Of a stretch of 64,000 nt of DNA, positions 7,532 to 17,367 are shown piece by piece. The notes below the pieces were generated by a model. The model had not been told where the DNA came from and did not search any database. It was given only the letters and a program-made list of their open reading frames with translations. Source of the DNA: an uncultured Desulfobacterium sp. Its GTDB lineage: Bacteria; Desulfobacterota; DSM-4660; Desulfatiglandales; Desulfatiglandaceae. A program made the position numbers and the translations under genes. The stretch is taken from assembly GCA_900258555.1 (NCBI GenBank), contig LT984854.1, forward strand, positions 546,195-610,194. Direction: 5' to 3'. Every line of letters starts with the position of its first letter. Positions within the stretch are counted from its first letter, which is position 1.

Positions 7532-7645
7532 TCGCCCTCAGGCGGTGTCGGGCGGGCTCCAACGGCCTTCTCGATGACCGGCCTATCCAGTCCCGCGGCA
7601 TCCATGACGGAAACCTTCCGCGGCCTCCCGCAAAAGGAGGACCGG

Positions 7646-7867
7646 ATGCCGGCCAACGAACACGTCCCAATCTCTCTCGACGAGGTGATATCGGAGATCG
7701 CTACGATCCTTGCCCGGGGTTACATGCGCCATCGAAACGGACGCCGAATCGCCCCAGATTCCGGCAGTGGGGCAGAGCATGTGGCGCAAGTTGAAGAATC
7801 TGAGGCGTTTACGGAGAAACGCCTTGATGTTTCGGGCCACCGAAGCCTTCATTCATTCACGAGTTAA
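7646..7867 (+). CDS. Small hypothetical protein of the recombinase cassette
   Basis: 73 aa from the ATG at 7646, with a strong AAAAGGAGG site 5 bases upstream. It begins MPANEHVPISLDEVISEIAT and has no recognised domain. It is the first gene after motif copy 1 and lies upstream of the DUF2924 gene and the large serine recombinase, a neighbourhood where small unknown proteins are common in mobile cassettes. The C-terminal third is Ser/His-rich and poorly structured. Confidence 0.6.
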   Translation: MPANEHVPISLDEVISEIATILARGYMRHRNGRRIAPDSGSGAEHVAQVEESEAFTEKRLDVSGHRSLHSFTS

Positions 7868-7934
7868 CGCCCTGAGATTGCGGTGCGGACGAACCGCCCG
7901 CCGGGGCGAAGCCCATGAACCAAGGAGGTTTCGG

Positions 7935-8467
7935 ATGGAAGCAACAACGTATCAAGAGGTCCAGGGGCTCTTCCGGATGACCGTCGGAGAACTCCGAGAC
8001 AAGTACCTCGATGTCTTCGGAGAAGAGACCCGCTCCTACCACAAGGAGTTTCTGCGCAAGCGAATCGCCTGGCGTATTCAGGCCCTGGCGGAGGGTGATC
8101 TTTCGGAGCGGGCCCGGCGCAGAGCCGAGGAACTGGCCAACGACGCCGACCTGAGAACGCGGGCTCCGCGTGATCCGGTCTCCTCGGGTTCCGCCGAGGT
8201 CAAGTCGAGAACATCGACCGGCCGCATATCCCCGTCGCGCGACCCGAGGTTGCCCCTGCCGGGCACGCTGCTATCCCGCGAGTTCCAAGGCCGCGACATT
8301 GTGGTCAAGGTCCTCGACAACGGCTTCGAGTTCGACGGCCGACGCTACAAGTCCCTCTCCGCCATCGCCCAGGAGGTCACCGGGAGCAAGTGGAACGGGT
8401 TCCTCTTCTTCGGTATCGCCGATGCCGCGGCCAAGGGCGGGAGCCGCAAACCCGAGAGGAGGAACGA

Positions 8468-8471
<4 letters not shown>
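7935..8471 (+). CDS. DUF2924-type protein of the recombinase cassette
   Basis: 178 aa from the ATG at 7935 with an AAGGAGG site. The first part (MTVGELRDKYLDVFGEE, then LRKRIAWRIQALAEG) and the last part (LDNGFEFDGRRYKSLSAIAQ, then VTGSKWNGFLFFGI) match the DUF2924 pattern, a protein typically encoded immediately before a large serine recombinase. The C-terminal RAMA-like module is thought to bind DNA. Its stop overlaps the recombinase start (ATGA at 8468-8471), so the two are coupled. It probably assists recombination, but its exact role is unknown in the family. Confidence 0.85.
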
Positions 8472-10080
<1,609 letters not shown>

Positions 10081-10084
<4 letters not shown>

Positions 10085-10512
10085 GGAATACCGCATCCGA
10101 CGGAACCGGTCTGAGCCGGTTGGAGATATCCTTCAGCTTCAAACCAAAACACGGCCGGAAGAACAGCAACGATCTCCGGGACGAGGATCGTTGCATCGAG
10201 CCGGGGAATATACCCCGCGTATCGAAGCTGATGGCCTTGGCGATCCGCTACGACAGGCTGGTGGGCCGCGGTGAAGTGCGTGATTATGCAGATCTGGCGC
10301 GACTCGGTTACGTGACGCGGGCCAGAATCACCCAGATCATGAACCTGCTCAACCTGGCTCCTGACATCCAGGAGGCGATTCTCTTCCTGCCCCGGACGGT
10401 CAAAGGGCGTGACCGGCTTCGAGAGAAAGAGGTCCGTCCCATTGCCGCAGTTCCCCACTGGTCGCGTCAACGAAAGATGTGGGCGAAGCTGACCGCCGAG
10501 CGGATGAGCTGA
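10081..10512 (+). CDS. HTH protein coupled to the serine recombinase
   Basis: 143 aa from the ATG at 10081, overlapping the recombinase stop (ATGA). The middle part (RVSKLMALAIRYDRLVGRGE, then YADLARLGYVTRARITQIMNLLNLAP) is a ParB/KorB-like helix-turn-helix with the recognition helix around RARITQIMNLL. The C-terminus is basic. Proteins of this kind often follow DUF2924-recombinase pairs in mobile cassettes. It may control excision direction or bind the att site; this is inferred from context. Confidence 0.75.
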
Positions 10513-10626
10513 CGCCCCCGCTCAGGGCAACCGGCCGCCTCTCTATCCACCCGTCCGATCACCGATCTCTCTTCTCCTCACCCGCCAGCGGTTCCTCAAA
10601 CCCCCTGATTCATGTACATTTTTCTA

Positions 10627-10655
10627 TTGACCTGACGCCTATCAGGTCGTATAAT
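10627..10655 (+). promoter_or_regulatory. Promoter with overlapping inverted repeat, lexA operon
   Basis: TTGACC (10627-10632), 17 bases, TATAAT (10650-10655): a near-perfect sigma-70 promoter. Within it ACCTGA (10630-10635) and TCAGGT (10642-10647) form a 6-6-6 inverted repeat, placed so that a bound dimer would block polymerase. This is the expected design of a self-repressed lexA gene. Confidence 0.75.
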
Positions 10656-10746
10656 ATCAGCCTGTAAGGTGGCCGTAGTTCGCCCTGACCGGGCCCTGCG
10701 GCTGTTGGTGTTCGACGATAAGCCATTTGGATGGTTGAGGATACAC

Positions 10747-11427
10747 ATGAGTCAAAGACCGCGAGGCAGACGCCCCGTTCAGGAAATAACCGAGCCGCAG
10801 CGACGTACATTGAAGGAGATCCGCCTCTTCACGAACCGGCGGGGGTTCCCCCCGACCATGAAGGAACTCGCGGATATCCTTGGGATATCGCATGCCAGCG
10901 TCCACGGTCAGGTGAACCAGCTTGTCCGCAAGGGCTACCTGAAGCGCGAACCCCGGAAGGCTCGTGGAATTGCGATTATCCGCGAACCCGAAGACGACGT
11001 CCCCGATCTGGTGGCCGTCCCCATCGTCGGCCGGGTGGCGGCCGGCCAACCCATCTTGGCCGAGGAGAACATCGTCGGCGAGGTACTGGTCGAAGGCGGG
11101 ATCGCCCGCTCGGGTCGGTGTTTCGCCCTGGAGGTGACAGGCGACAGCATGGTGGATGCCGGTATCCGGGAACGTGATTTGGTGGTGGTGCGCGAGCAAG
11201 CCGTGGCGGAGAACGGCGACATTGTGGTTGCCTTATTGGAAGACGAAGCCACGGTGAAACGGCTTTTCATCCGTGACGAGAAAATCGAACTGAGGCCGGA
11301 GAACCCGAAACACCGACCGATCCCGGTGGGACCCGACGATGGGCTCCGCATCCTCGGCAAGGTCGTCGCCGTCAGGCGGCCCGGCTCGAACACTCAAACG
11401 CCGGGGACGGCCTGGCATAAGAACTAA
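10747..11427 (+). CDS. lexA: LexA-type self-cleaving repressor
   Basis: 226 aa from the ATG at 10747 with a GAGGAT site. The N-terminal winged helix (about 12-75) contains the LexA-typical RGFPPTMKELADILGISHAS. The C-terminal S24 domain has Ser134 (TGDSM) and Lys171 (ATVKRL), 37 residues apart as in E. coli LexA. The Ala99-Gly100 bond in VAAGQP lies 35 residues before the Ser, also as in E. coli. It should bind DNA as a dimer, cleave itself upon RecA activation, and derepress its own operon and perhaps phage genes after DNA damage. It is followed closely by two unknown genes in the same direction. Confidence 0.9.
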   Translation: MSQRPRGRRPVQEITEPQRRTLKEIRLFTNRRGFPPTMKELADILGISHASVHGQVNQLVRKGYLKREPRKARGIAIIREPEDDVPDLVAVPIVGRVAAGQPILAEENIVGEVLVEGGIARSGRCFALEVTGDSMVDAGIRERDLVVVREQAVAENGDIVVALLEDEATVKRLFIRDEKIELRPENPKHRPIPVGPDDGLRILGKVVAVRRPGSNTQTPGTAWHKN

Positions 11428-11441
11428 GGAGGAAAGAACGA

Positions 11442-12608
11442 ATGGCGACGTACAATCTCAGGCGTTTTGCCCATGCCGACGGCCTTAAGGCCATCGCGCG
11501 TGAGCATTTATTGGCTCTGCTGAACCCTCACAAGCCCTACTTCGACGGCCGAGGATTGACGTTGCCACCGCCGTCCGCCCCCGACGGCATCGATTACGAC
11601 CAACTCGTCAATGTTCTCATGAACCCGGATACGGACACGCCGAAGGGACTGCTCGACGCACTCTACTTCGTACATGAGATGGCCACGCCGGAAGCCATGG
11701 ACGTCCTCCTCCAAGAGGCGGAGAACAATGGCATCTCCCTCGACGGGAACCCGGACCCCACCGCGGCTGACGTGGCCGTCCAAGTCTATCTCCAGAACAA
11801 GGAACTCTTGGAGCGCAAGCACGCCGAGCAGTACCTTCTGAAGCCCCGGTCCTTCGAGTATTTTCAGACCGATACACATCCGATCCCCAAGTTCAAACCG
11901 CCGACAGCGAAAGCGCTCGTGGCACTGGAGGAGGACCTCGACGATTGGTTCGAGAAGAAAAAGCGCGGGCGGGGATCGAAGGTCTTCGTTTACCCCAAGA
12001 AGGATTCCGTGTGGTTTCTGGTGCGTCACGGTGATCCGTTGCGGCGTGAGGGCAGCCTCGACGGCGGTCAGGCTTCGAGCGTCTTCTACCGTCCCGAGAA
12101 GTACGACGTCCTGGTGTATGAACCGACCATCGGCGAGATTCGGATGCACGCCTGCGGCAAGGGGGAGAAGGACCTTTTTCGCCGTCAGTTTGGCCGTCAC
12201 GTGTTCAACAATGAGGATTTCTTTCCGGAGACCGGCAAGTACACGCTCGAGCCGCTCCGGACCGACGGAGATGCCTCCGTCGTTTGCACGGACGTGGACG
12301 GTATGGAATGGGTGCGGCTCAAGGAGATTCAGTTCTTCTGGGGCGGCGCGGAGAAGGAGACCGAGATACGCAAGGCCAACGACGTGTTCGCCGCTTACAG
12401 CGGGCGTGGGCGCGCCATGCCCCAGAAGGCTCGGATCATCCGGGCGAGCTTTCAAGTGAAATTCACCGACTCCAAGACGGCCCGGACCGTGACCATCCGC
12501 CCATCGAACATCGCCCAGTACACCAGGGACAGTGACGCCTCTGCGGTCGAAGACTGGCTCACCAAGCGCGGGTTCATTCTTGCCGAGCAGGAAGAAGATG
12601 AGGAATAG
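11442..12608 (+). CDS. Unknown protein of the lexA operon (388 aa)
   Basis: It starts 15 bases after lexA with an AAGGAGG site, so it belongs to the same transcript. It begins MATYNLRRFAHADGLKAIAR. A helical N-terminal half (up to about 160) is followed by a mixed alpha/beta region with WFLVRHGDPLRREGSL and VLVYEPTIGEIRMHAC. The C-terminus is acidic. I recognise no family. Tight pairing with the next gene and control by a DNA-damage repressor suggest an accessory or defence module. No catalytic motif stands out. Confidence 0.8.
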   Translation: MATYNLRRFAHADGLKAIAREHLLALLNPHKPYFDGRGLTLPPPSAPDGIDYDQLVNVLMNPDTDTPKGLLDALYFVHEMATPEAMDVLLQEAENNGISLDGNPDPTAADVAVQVYLQNKELLERKHAEQYLLKPRSFEYFQTDTHPIPKFKPPTAKALVALEEDLDDWFEKKKRGRGSKVFVYPKKDSVWFLVRHGDPLRREGSLDGGQASSVFYRPEKYDVLVYEPTIGEIRMHACGKGEKDLFRRQFGRHVFNNEDFFPETGKYTLEPLRTDGDASVVCTDVDGMEWVRLKEIQFFWGGAEKETEIRKANDVFAAYSGRGRAMPQKARIIRASFQVKFTDSKTARTVTIRPSNIAQYTRDSDASAVEDWLTKRGFILAEQEEDEE

Positions 12609-13659
12609 ACCGACCGGATTCTGGCAGGCACTTGAAACCGTCCCCGGCGCGGCCGCGGTGGATGCCGAGTGGAAAGCCCGGTTCGGGAACGATTATGGGA
12701 CGGCGAAGGCCTTCCTTCGTCCGAACGGCAAACTGGCATCTTCACATCCCTGCATGGCTCAACGCGGCTGCGGTTGTGAGCACGAAGTGGTCGTGCACGA
12801 TTCAGAGGATATCGTTGCTGTCTGCAGGTGCGAACGTGGATGCGAGACCTTTGCCCTGCGACGATCCGACATCGTGGCATATGAGCTGGATCGTCCGGCT
12901 CTCGACACGGCGCTCGCCAAGGTCTTCGACCTGATCGAAGAAACCGACGCGGGAACCGACCTTCCCGGAACGACGCGCATCGGCGTTTACTCTCCATACG
13001 CCGGATACCGTTTCCCGGTCTACCTGGCCATCCAGATTGAGCCCGACGATTTCAGCGAGGCAGTGGATGGTCTCCTGGGGAGGAATGGCACGCCGTTCAT
13101 TCTCTTGTCTCCCACACGGGCACTCTGCTCCGCGAAGGCGGAGAAGCGGCTGACCGACAAGCGGTCGAGCTTCGTGTCCCTGTCGGAAAGCGTTGCCATC
13201 GGTGACAAGCGACAACTTCGGCTCCTTCGTCCACTCGATGAAATCCTGGTGCAATTCCGCGGGGTCAATCTTCCGCCTCCGAAGGAGGATGGTGCCACAG
13301 CCTTTTTCCCTACACCGCCGGATGCGTCATGGGGAGACGTGTCGATCCGCTTTAAGGACGGGCATACCGTCTCGGTCAAAGTCAAATCGGCCGGAGGCGT
13401 GTTCAATTACACGCAGATGGGCATGGCCAATAAGAAGAATGGGAACCCCACCGTTCAATGGGAGCTGCTCAAGGTATTCGCTGATGAACGTGGAGTATTG
13501 GACTGGAGCAGCAACAAGGCCCATAGACGCAACCAGAAACGCCGCGAACTCCTCGCCGCCAACCTGCGCGACTTCTTCCGCGTCGAAGGCGATCCCTTCC
13601 GCCTGACGGATGACGGAAAGGGCTGGCAGGCACTCTTCCTCATCTCCCCCGACGAATAG
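12598..13659 (+). CDS. Unknown Cys-rich protein paired with the gene before it (353 aa)
   Basis: It starts at the ATG at 12598, overlapping the preceding gene by 11 bases. A Cys cluster near residues 50-85 (MAQRGCGCEHEV, then VCRCERGCETF) looks like a metal-binding knuckle. The C-terminal half contains VSIRFKDGHTVSVKVKSAGG and ends in RRELLAANLRDFFRVEGDPF, a possible basic nucleic-acid-binding tail. No family was recognised. Coupling to the 388-aa gene implies they act together. A hairpin and terminator region follows (13674-13930). Confidence 0.8.
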   Translation: MRNRPTGFWQALETVPGAAAVDAEWKARFGNDYGTAKAFLRPNGKLASSHPCMAQRGCGCEHEVVVHDSEDIVAVCRCERGCETFALRRSDIVAYELDRPALDTALAKVFDLIEETDAGTDLPGTTRIGVYSPYAGYRFPVYLAIQIEPDDFSEAVDGLLGRNGTPFILLSPTRALCSAKAEKRLTDKRSSFVSLSESVAIGDKRQLRLLRPLDEILVQFRGVNLPPPKEDGATAFFPTPPDASWGDVSIRFKDGHTVSVKVKSAGGVFNYTQMGMANKKNGNPTVQWELLKVFADERGVLDWSSNKAHRRNQKRRELLAANLRDFFRVEGDPFRLTDDGKGWQALFLISPDE

Positions 13660-13781
13660 TCTGTTCTCCGAGTCAGCGAATTTTCGCTGGGCCTCCGGAA
13701 AAAAAGTTAAAAAAAGTTTCCCCTCCGTAGCCCAGGCATCCGCCTGAAATCTCAGCATTTTCCTGTCCTTCACCATCGACG

Positions 13782-13840
13782 CGCCGGGCCGTCCCGCCCC
13801 TCTCATCGAAATTTCGCCAAAGAGGGGTGACGGTCCGGCG
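13782..13840. repeat. Long hairpin in the intergenic region
   Basis: CGCCGGGCCGTC (13782-13793) pairs with GACGGTCCGGCG (13829-13840) and CCCCTCT (13797-13803) with AGAGGGG (13821-13827), forming an extended stem of about 19 pairs. The gene-free interval 13660-13966 also holds a short hairpin (13674-13689), two poly-A runs, and the terminator below. It could be a structured RNA or a bidirectional barrier. Confidence 0.55.
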
Positions 13841-13883
13841 AGACCCTTACCCTGGAAGAAACGCCCGGATGATCCGGGTGAAC

Positions 13884-13930
13884 GCCCCCTGGGAGGTCCA
13901 TTCGCCGGACCCGCCTCCCAGGGGGCTTTT
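13884..13930 (+). terminator. Strong rho-independent terminator
   Basis: GCCCCCTGGGAGG (13884-13896) pairs with CCTCCCAGGGGGC (13914-13926) and is followed by TTTT. It closes the lexA operon before the next gene at 13967. Confidence 0.8.
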
Positions 13931-13966
13931 CGTTGATGCGCCCAAGTGCGCGAAAGGAGGTCCGGT

Positions 13967-14299
13967 ATGACGGATGTTGTGACAAAGGCGGCCCTGACTC
14001 CTGCCAGGAAACGCCTGGTCGAGCTGATGCAGGAGGTCAACTACGGGCGGATCGAGGGATTGCGCGTCCAAAACGGCGAGCCGGTCTTCGATCCCCCGCC
14101 CACCGTGCTGCGGCTGTTTCTGTTCGGCAAGGACAACGGGCCGAACGAATCCCGCGGCAACGACGGCTTCGCTCTGAAAAAGAAGGTGGCGGAGCTGTTC
14201 GAGGTCTTCGACCGGGAGCGTTCGCTCTCGATCCAGGAACTCATGATCGACAACGGATTGCCCGTCCGCATGACCGTGGCGGACGCGGTCCGGGTCTGA
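13967..14299 (+). CDS. Hypothetical phage protein (110 aa)
   Basis: It starts at the ATG at 13967 with an AAAGGAGG site 8 bases upstream. The product begins MTDVVTKAALTPARKRLVEL and includes NYGRIEGLRVQNGEPVFDPP, a pattern seen in small phage proteins near early regulators, followed by a helical part with LSIQELMIDNGLPVRM. Function is unknown. A perfect hairpin (14290-14310) overlaps the stop codon. Confidence 0.75.
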   Translation: MTDVVTKAALTPARKRLVELMQEVNYGRIEGLRVQNGEPVFDPPPTVLRLFLFGKDNGPNESRGNDGFALKKKVAELFEVFDRERSLSIQELMIDNGLPVRMTVADAVRV

Positions 14300-14310
14300 T
14301 TCAGACCCGG
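14290..14310 (+). terminator. Hairpin overlapping the stop codon
   Basis: CCGGGTCTG and CAGACCCGG form a 9-bp perfect stem around ATT. The TGA stop of the 110-aa gene (14297-14299) lies in it. There is no U-tract, so it may protect or attenuate rather than terminate. Confidence 0.45.
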
Positions 14311-14329
14311 CCATAGAGCACGGTCCATC

Positions 14330-14381
14330 ACCAGACAACAGACTGGCCGCAGAGCGGAGGTCGTTGTGGGTGTCGCCGATA
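14330..14381 (+). repeat. Non-coding repeat B (pair with 7478-7531)
   Basis: This is the second copy of the repeat at 7478-7531, in the gene-free interval 14300-14481 before the sigma-like gene. Its GTGGGTGTC (14365-14373) can pair with GACACCCAC (14439-14447), closing a loop of about 65 bases just upstream of the gene, so it may act as a structured leader. Confidence 0.6.
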
Positions 14382-14481
14382 CCGGCGTACTCGCAACACC
14401 TCCGCTCGCTTCGTTTAGAGCGGTCGTCCCGGCATAGGTCGACACCCACACGAGCTCCTCCTCGGCCCCGAGGAGGCTCAG

Positions 14482-15069
14482 ATGGGTTTCGACAAACGCT
14501 ACGAAGGAATCGACGAGTATGCCGTTCAGATCATCAAGTACAAGGCAAGACAACTGGTCGGACGGGTGGGCTTCACCGAGTCCGACCGCGAGGACCTGGA
14601 GCAGGAGATGCTGATGGACCTGCTCCAACGCCTGCCCAAGTACAACCCCGACCGCGCCCAACGCAACACCTTCATCGCCCGCGTGGTGGAACACAAGATC
14701 GCCACCATCATCGAGGCGCGGAAGGCCGGACTGCGGGATTACCGGCTCTGCAATTGTTCGCTCAACGACCGCTTGGAAGACGAGGAAGGTGGCTCCGTCG
14801 AGCGTATGGAGACCATTGATCAGGAGGATTACCTGCGCCGCACGGGCAGACTTTCACGCCCTGCCTCCGAGTTGCGCGATCTCTCCCTCGACGTTCGCAA
14901 AGCAATCGAGAAGCTTCCGCCCGAGCTGCGTGAACTGTGCCGGCGTCTCGATACCGACACCGTCACGGAGATCTCCCGCGACACCGGGATTCCGCGGGGG
15001 ACGATCTACGAGTCCATCAACAAGCTGCGCGCGATCTTCGAAGACGCCGGACTGAGGGACTACCTCTGA
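14482..15069 (+). CDS. Phage sigma-70-family-like factor
   Basis: 195 aa from the ATG at 14482 with a GAGGAGG site. The N-terminal part (LVGRVGFTESDREDLEQEML, then YNPDRAQRNTFIARVVEHKI) has the region 2-like pattern, with acidic and aromatic residues for core binding and -10 recognition. The C-terminus (LPPELRELCRRLDTDTVTEI, then SRDTGIPRGTIYESINKLRA) is a clear region 4-like helix-turn-helix that would read a -35 element. The size is right for an ECF-type sigma. It lies directly before motif copy 2 (15075), making it the leading candidate to read the eight two-block motifs. Confidence 0.8.
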   Translation: MGFDKRYEGIDEYAVQIIKYKARQLVGRVGFTESDREDLEQEMLMDLLQRLPKYNPDRAQRNTFIARVVEHKIATIIEARKAGLRDYRLCNCSLNDRLEDEEGGSVERMETIDQEDYLRRTGRLSRPASELRDLSLDVRKAIEKLPPELRELCRRLDTDTVTEISRDTGIPRGTIYESINKLRAIFEDAGLRDYL

Positions 15070-15074
15070 TCGTC

Positions 15075-15105
15075 CGACGGTCCGGGTCCGCCTCCGGTAG
15101 GTATT
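15075..15105 (+). promoter_or_regulatory. Two-block phage motif, copy 2
   Basis: CGAC at 15075-15078, 17 bases, GGTAGGTATT at 15096-15105. It lies between the sigma-like gene and the recombination/replication operon that starts at 15207. A possible leader hairpin (TCGGA with TCCGA) follows. Confidence 0.7.
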
Positions 15106-15206
15106 GACCGGGTCGGATGCATGGAAGGCGTCCGAGAGGTCGCCGAAAGCATCCGGCCCGGGCGCGCCCTCCAACAGACCTTACTGAACGGAATGGAGGC
15201 AAGATC

Positions 15207-15521
15207 ATGAACCGAGAACTTTACCGATACAACTTCGACTCCAAGGTCCCGATCCGGGACATCGAGGAGTCTCTGCTCCTGGCGGTGCTCGCCGCCGAGA
15301 GCCTTCACGGCCGGTCGCTGGTTCGGCTGGACGCGTCCTTCTGCCTGGATTCGCACAAGCGCTCCTGCATCGTGGATGCAGCGACCGAGGTCGGCCGCGC
15401 CATCGCCCGCATCTTCACCGGCTTTCTCACCCGAGAGTTCGGGGAAGAGGCTTTCAAAGTCGAACGCGTGGGCGACGGCCCAGTGATCGGCCCCGAACTC
15501 AAAGCCACGGGGGCCGCCTGA
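15207..15521 (+). CDS. Hypothetical protein, first of the replication operon (104 aa)
   Basis: It starts at the ATG at 15207 with a GGAGG site. It begins MNRELYRYNFDSKVPIRDIE, with a helical core containing AAESLHGRSLVRLDASFCLD. No function is recognised, but similar small proteins precede nuclease genes in phage recombination operons. Its TGA overlaps the ATG of the nuclease gene (15519-15523), indicating coupling. Confidence 0.75.
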   Translation: MNRELYRYNFDSKVPIRDIEESLLLAVLAAESLHGRSLVRLDASFCLDSHKRSCIVDAATEVGRAIARIFTGFLTREFGEEAFKVERVGDGPVIGPELKATGAA

Positions 15522-16537
15522 TGGAAGCGAAAACGACCACCACCTATTCGATGTGGAGCCTGTTCCGCAACTGCCGCAAGGCATGCGAGTGGCGCTACAT
15601 CCAGGAACTGGTTCCCCTGGAACGGGACCACAATCTGGCCTTCGGCACGGTGATCCACAAGTGCCTGGAAATCTGGCACGGCGGCAGGGACCTGGGACTC
15701 GTCCTCGATTTCATCGACCGGACCTACCCCAACCGCGCACAAGAGGAGGACCAGAAGCGGGAATGGCATCTGGCCGCAGCGATGATGAAAGGCTACGCGG
15801 CCTGCTATGCGAGCGAGGAGTTCGATGTCGTCGCCCTTGAAAAGACCTTCGAGGGGAGCATCGTCAACCCGGCCACCGGCGCTTCATCCCGAAGCTTCGT
15901 GCTGGCCGGAAAGGTGGACGGCGTCGTCCGGATCGGCGACGAGCATTTCCTACTCGAGCACAAGACCGCCTCGCAGGTGGATGCGGACTACCTGGAGCGG
16001 CTCTGGACCGACTTCCAGATCGTCCTCTACTCCCGCTACGTGGAACAGACGCTCGGCATCCGCATAGCGGGCGTTCTCTACAACATCCTGGTGAAGGCCC
16101 GTCTGCAACAGGGACGCGGTGAAACCGAGGCCGAGTTCGAGGCGCGGCGGGCCGATCTGATCGCCAAGTCCAAGACCGGCAAAAGCAGCGCCAAGCGCAG
16201 GCTGCCGGAGAGCGACGACGAGTTCCAGGCACGGCTGGCCGCCAAATATACCGAGCCGGGCATGTTCCACCGGGAGATGCTTTACCTCTCCCGAGACCGG
16301 TTCGAGACCCTGCAGTCCGAACTCTGGGAACTGACCCAGGCCTTTCTCGATGCTCGCCGTCGCGGCGTCTTCTACCAAAACACAGCCTTCTGTTTCCACT
16401 ACCGCCGGTCCTGCGCCTATTTCCCGCTCTGCCGCGCCGACGGCAGCACCAACGTCATTGAGAACTTTTACCGCAAAGTCCCCCCGCACGAAGAGCTGCG
16501 GGACGAGACCTCGTTCGAAGAGGCTTCGGCTTTTTGA
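15521..16537 (+). CDS. PD-(D/E)XK nuclease (RecB/Cas4-like)
   Basis: 338 aa. The first part (TTYSMWSLFRNCRKACEWRY) is the Cys-containing start typical of RecB/Cas4-like nucleases, FGTVIHKCLE gives the motif with the early His, and GKVDGVVRIGDEHFLLEHKT (about 131-150) provides the Asp and Glu-X-Lys of the active site. A C-terminal Cys set (CFHYRRSCAYFPLC) together with the N-terminal Cys suggests an Fe-S cluster. The likely role is a DNA exonuclease producing single strands for recombination, alongside the ATPase that follows. Confidence 0.85.
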   Translation: MEAKTTTTYSMWSLFRNCRKACEWRYIQELVPLERDHNLAFGTVIHKCLEIWHGGRDLGLVLDFIDRTYPNRAQEEDQKREWHLAAAMMKGYAACYASEEFDVVALEKTFEGSIVNPATGASSRSFVLAGKVDGVVRIGDEHFLLEHKTASQVDADYLERLWTDFQIVLYSRYVEQTLGIRIAGVLYNILVKARLQQGRGETEAEFEARRADLIAKSKTGKSSAKRRLPESDDEFQARLAAKYTEPGMFHREMLYLSRDRFETLQSELWELTQAFLDARRRGVFYQNTAFCFHYRRSCAYFPLCRADGSTNVIENFYRKVPPHEELRDETSFEEASAF

Positions 16538-16563
16538 GGACCCCATAGAAAAGGAGAACCGAC

Positions 16564-17343
16564 ATGTTGCCTACGAAGAAAAGTCCCCCCAAGCAGGATC
16601 ACGCCGATCTCACGGTGCTGGTATACGGCCCGAGCAAGATAGGCAAATCGACCTGGTGTTCCCGGTCCGAAGGCGCGCTGTTTCTCGCCACCGAACCGGG
16701 GCTGAATTCGCTGGATGTCTTTCAAGTCCCCATCAGGAGCTGGGAAGAGTTACTCGCCGCATGCGGCGAGATCGCCGAGGGGAAACATCCTTACAAGACC
16801 GTCATTCTGGATACGGTCGACAACGCCTACCGGATGTGCAGCGACTACATCTGCACGAAGTTCAAGATCGAACACGAGTCCGACCTCGGCTACGGCAAGG
16901 GCTGGGCGCTGATCAACAACGAGTTCCACCGTGTCCTGACCAAGCTGGCCTTCCTGCCATACGGACTCGTCCTGGTATCCCACTCCCAGGAAAAGGAAAT
17001 CGAGACGCGGACCGGCAAGTACATCCGCATTATCCCGACGCTCCCCGACAAAGCCCGCAAGATCGTGCTGGGCATGGTCGACCTGATCCTCTTCTGCGAC
17101 CTGGAAGTGACGAGCGACGAGAGCGGCAAACCGGTCTACCGCCGCGTCATGCGAACCAAGCCCAGCCCCCACTACGAGGCGGGCGACCGCACGGGAAGGC
17201 TTCCCGAAACCATCGACCTCAATTTCCAGGCTTTCATTGAAGCGTTCAACAGGCCGGCGGCCGCGCCGAGGGCGAGTGCCCCGCGGTCGGTGCCGGCACC
17301 GGGGGACGGGCAGGACAAGAAGCCTGCACCCGCCGGTAAATAA
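16564..17343 (+). CDS. Sak4-like / AAA_24 phage recombination ATPase
   Basis: 259 aa from the ATG at 16564 with an AAGGAG site. Walker A is YGPSKIGKSTW (about 21-31), Walker B-like is YKTVILDTVDN (about 77-87), and LVLVSHSQEKE follows. This RecA-fold single-domain type is found next to DUF669 proteins and nucleases in phages, where Sak4-type members anneal or pair single strands. The C-terminal 30 residues are Pro/Ala-rich and disordered. It forms a recombination set with the nuclease before it and the DUF669 protein after it. Confidence 0.82.
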   Translation: MLPTKKSPPKQDHADLTVLVYGPSKIGKSTWCSRSEGALFLATEPGLNSLDVFQVPIRSWEELLAACGEIAEGKHPYKTVILDTVDNAYRMCSDYICTKFKIEHESDLGYGKGWALINNEFHRVLTKLAFLPYGLVLVSHSQEKEIETRTGKYIRIIPTLPDKARKIVLGMVDLILFCDLEVTSDESGKPVYRRVMRTKPSPHYEAGDRTGRLPETIDLNFQAFIEAFNRPAAAPRASAPRSVPAPGDGQDKKPAPAGK

Positions 17344-17367
17344 ATCCCATAGATGGAGGAACAGACA

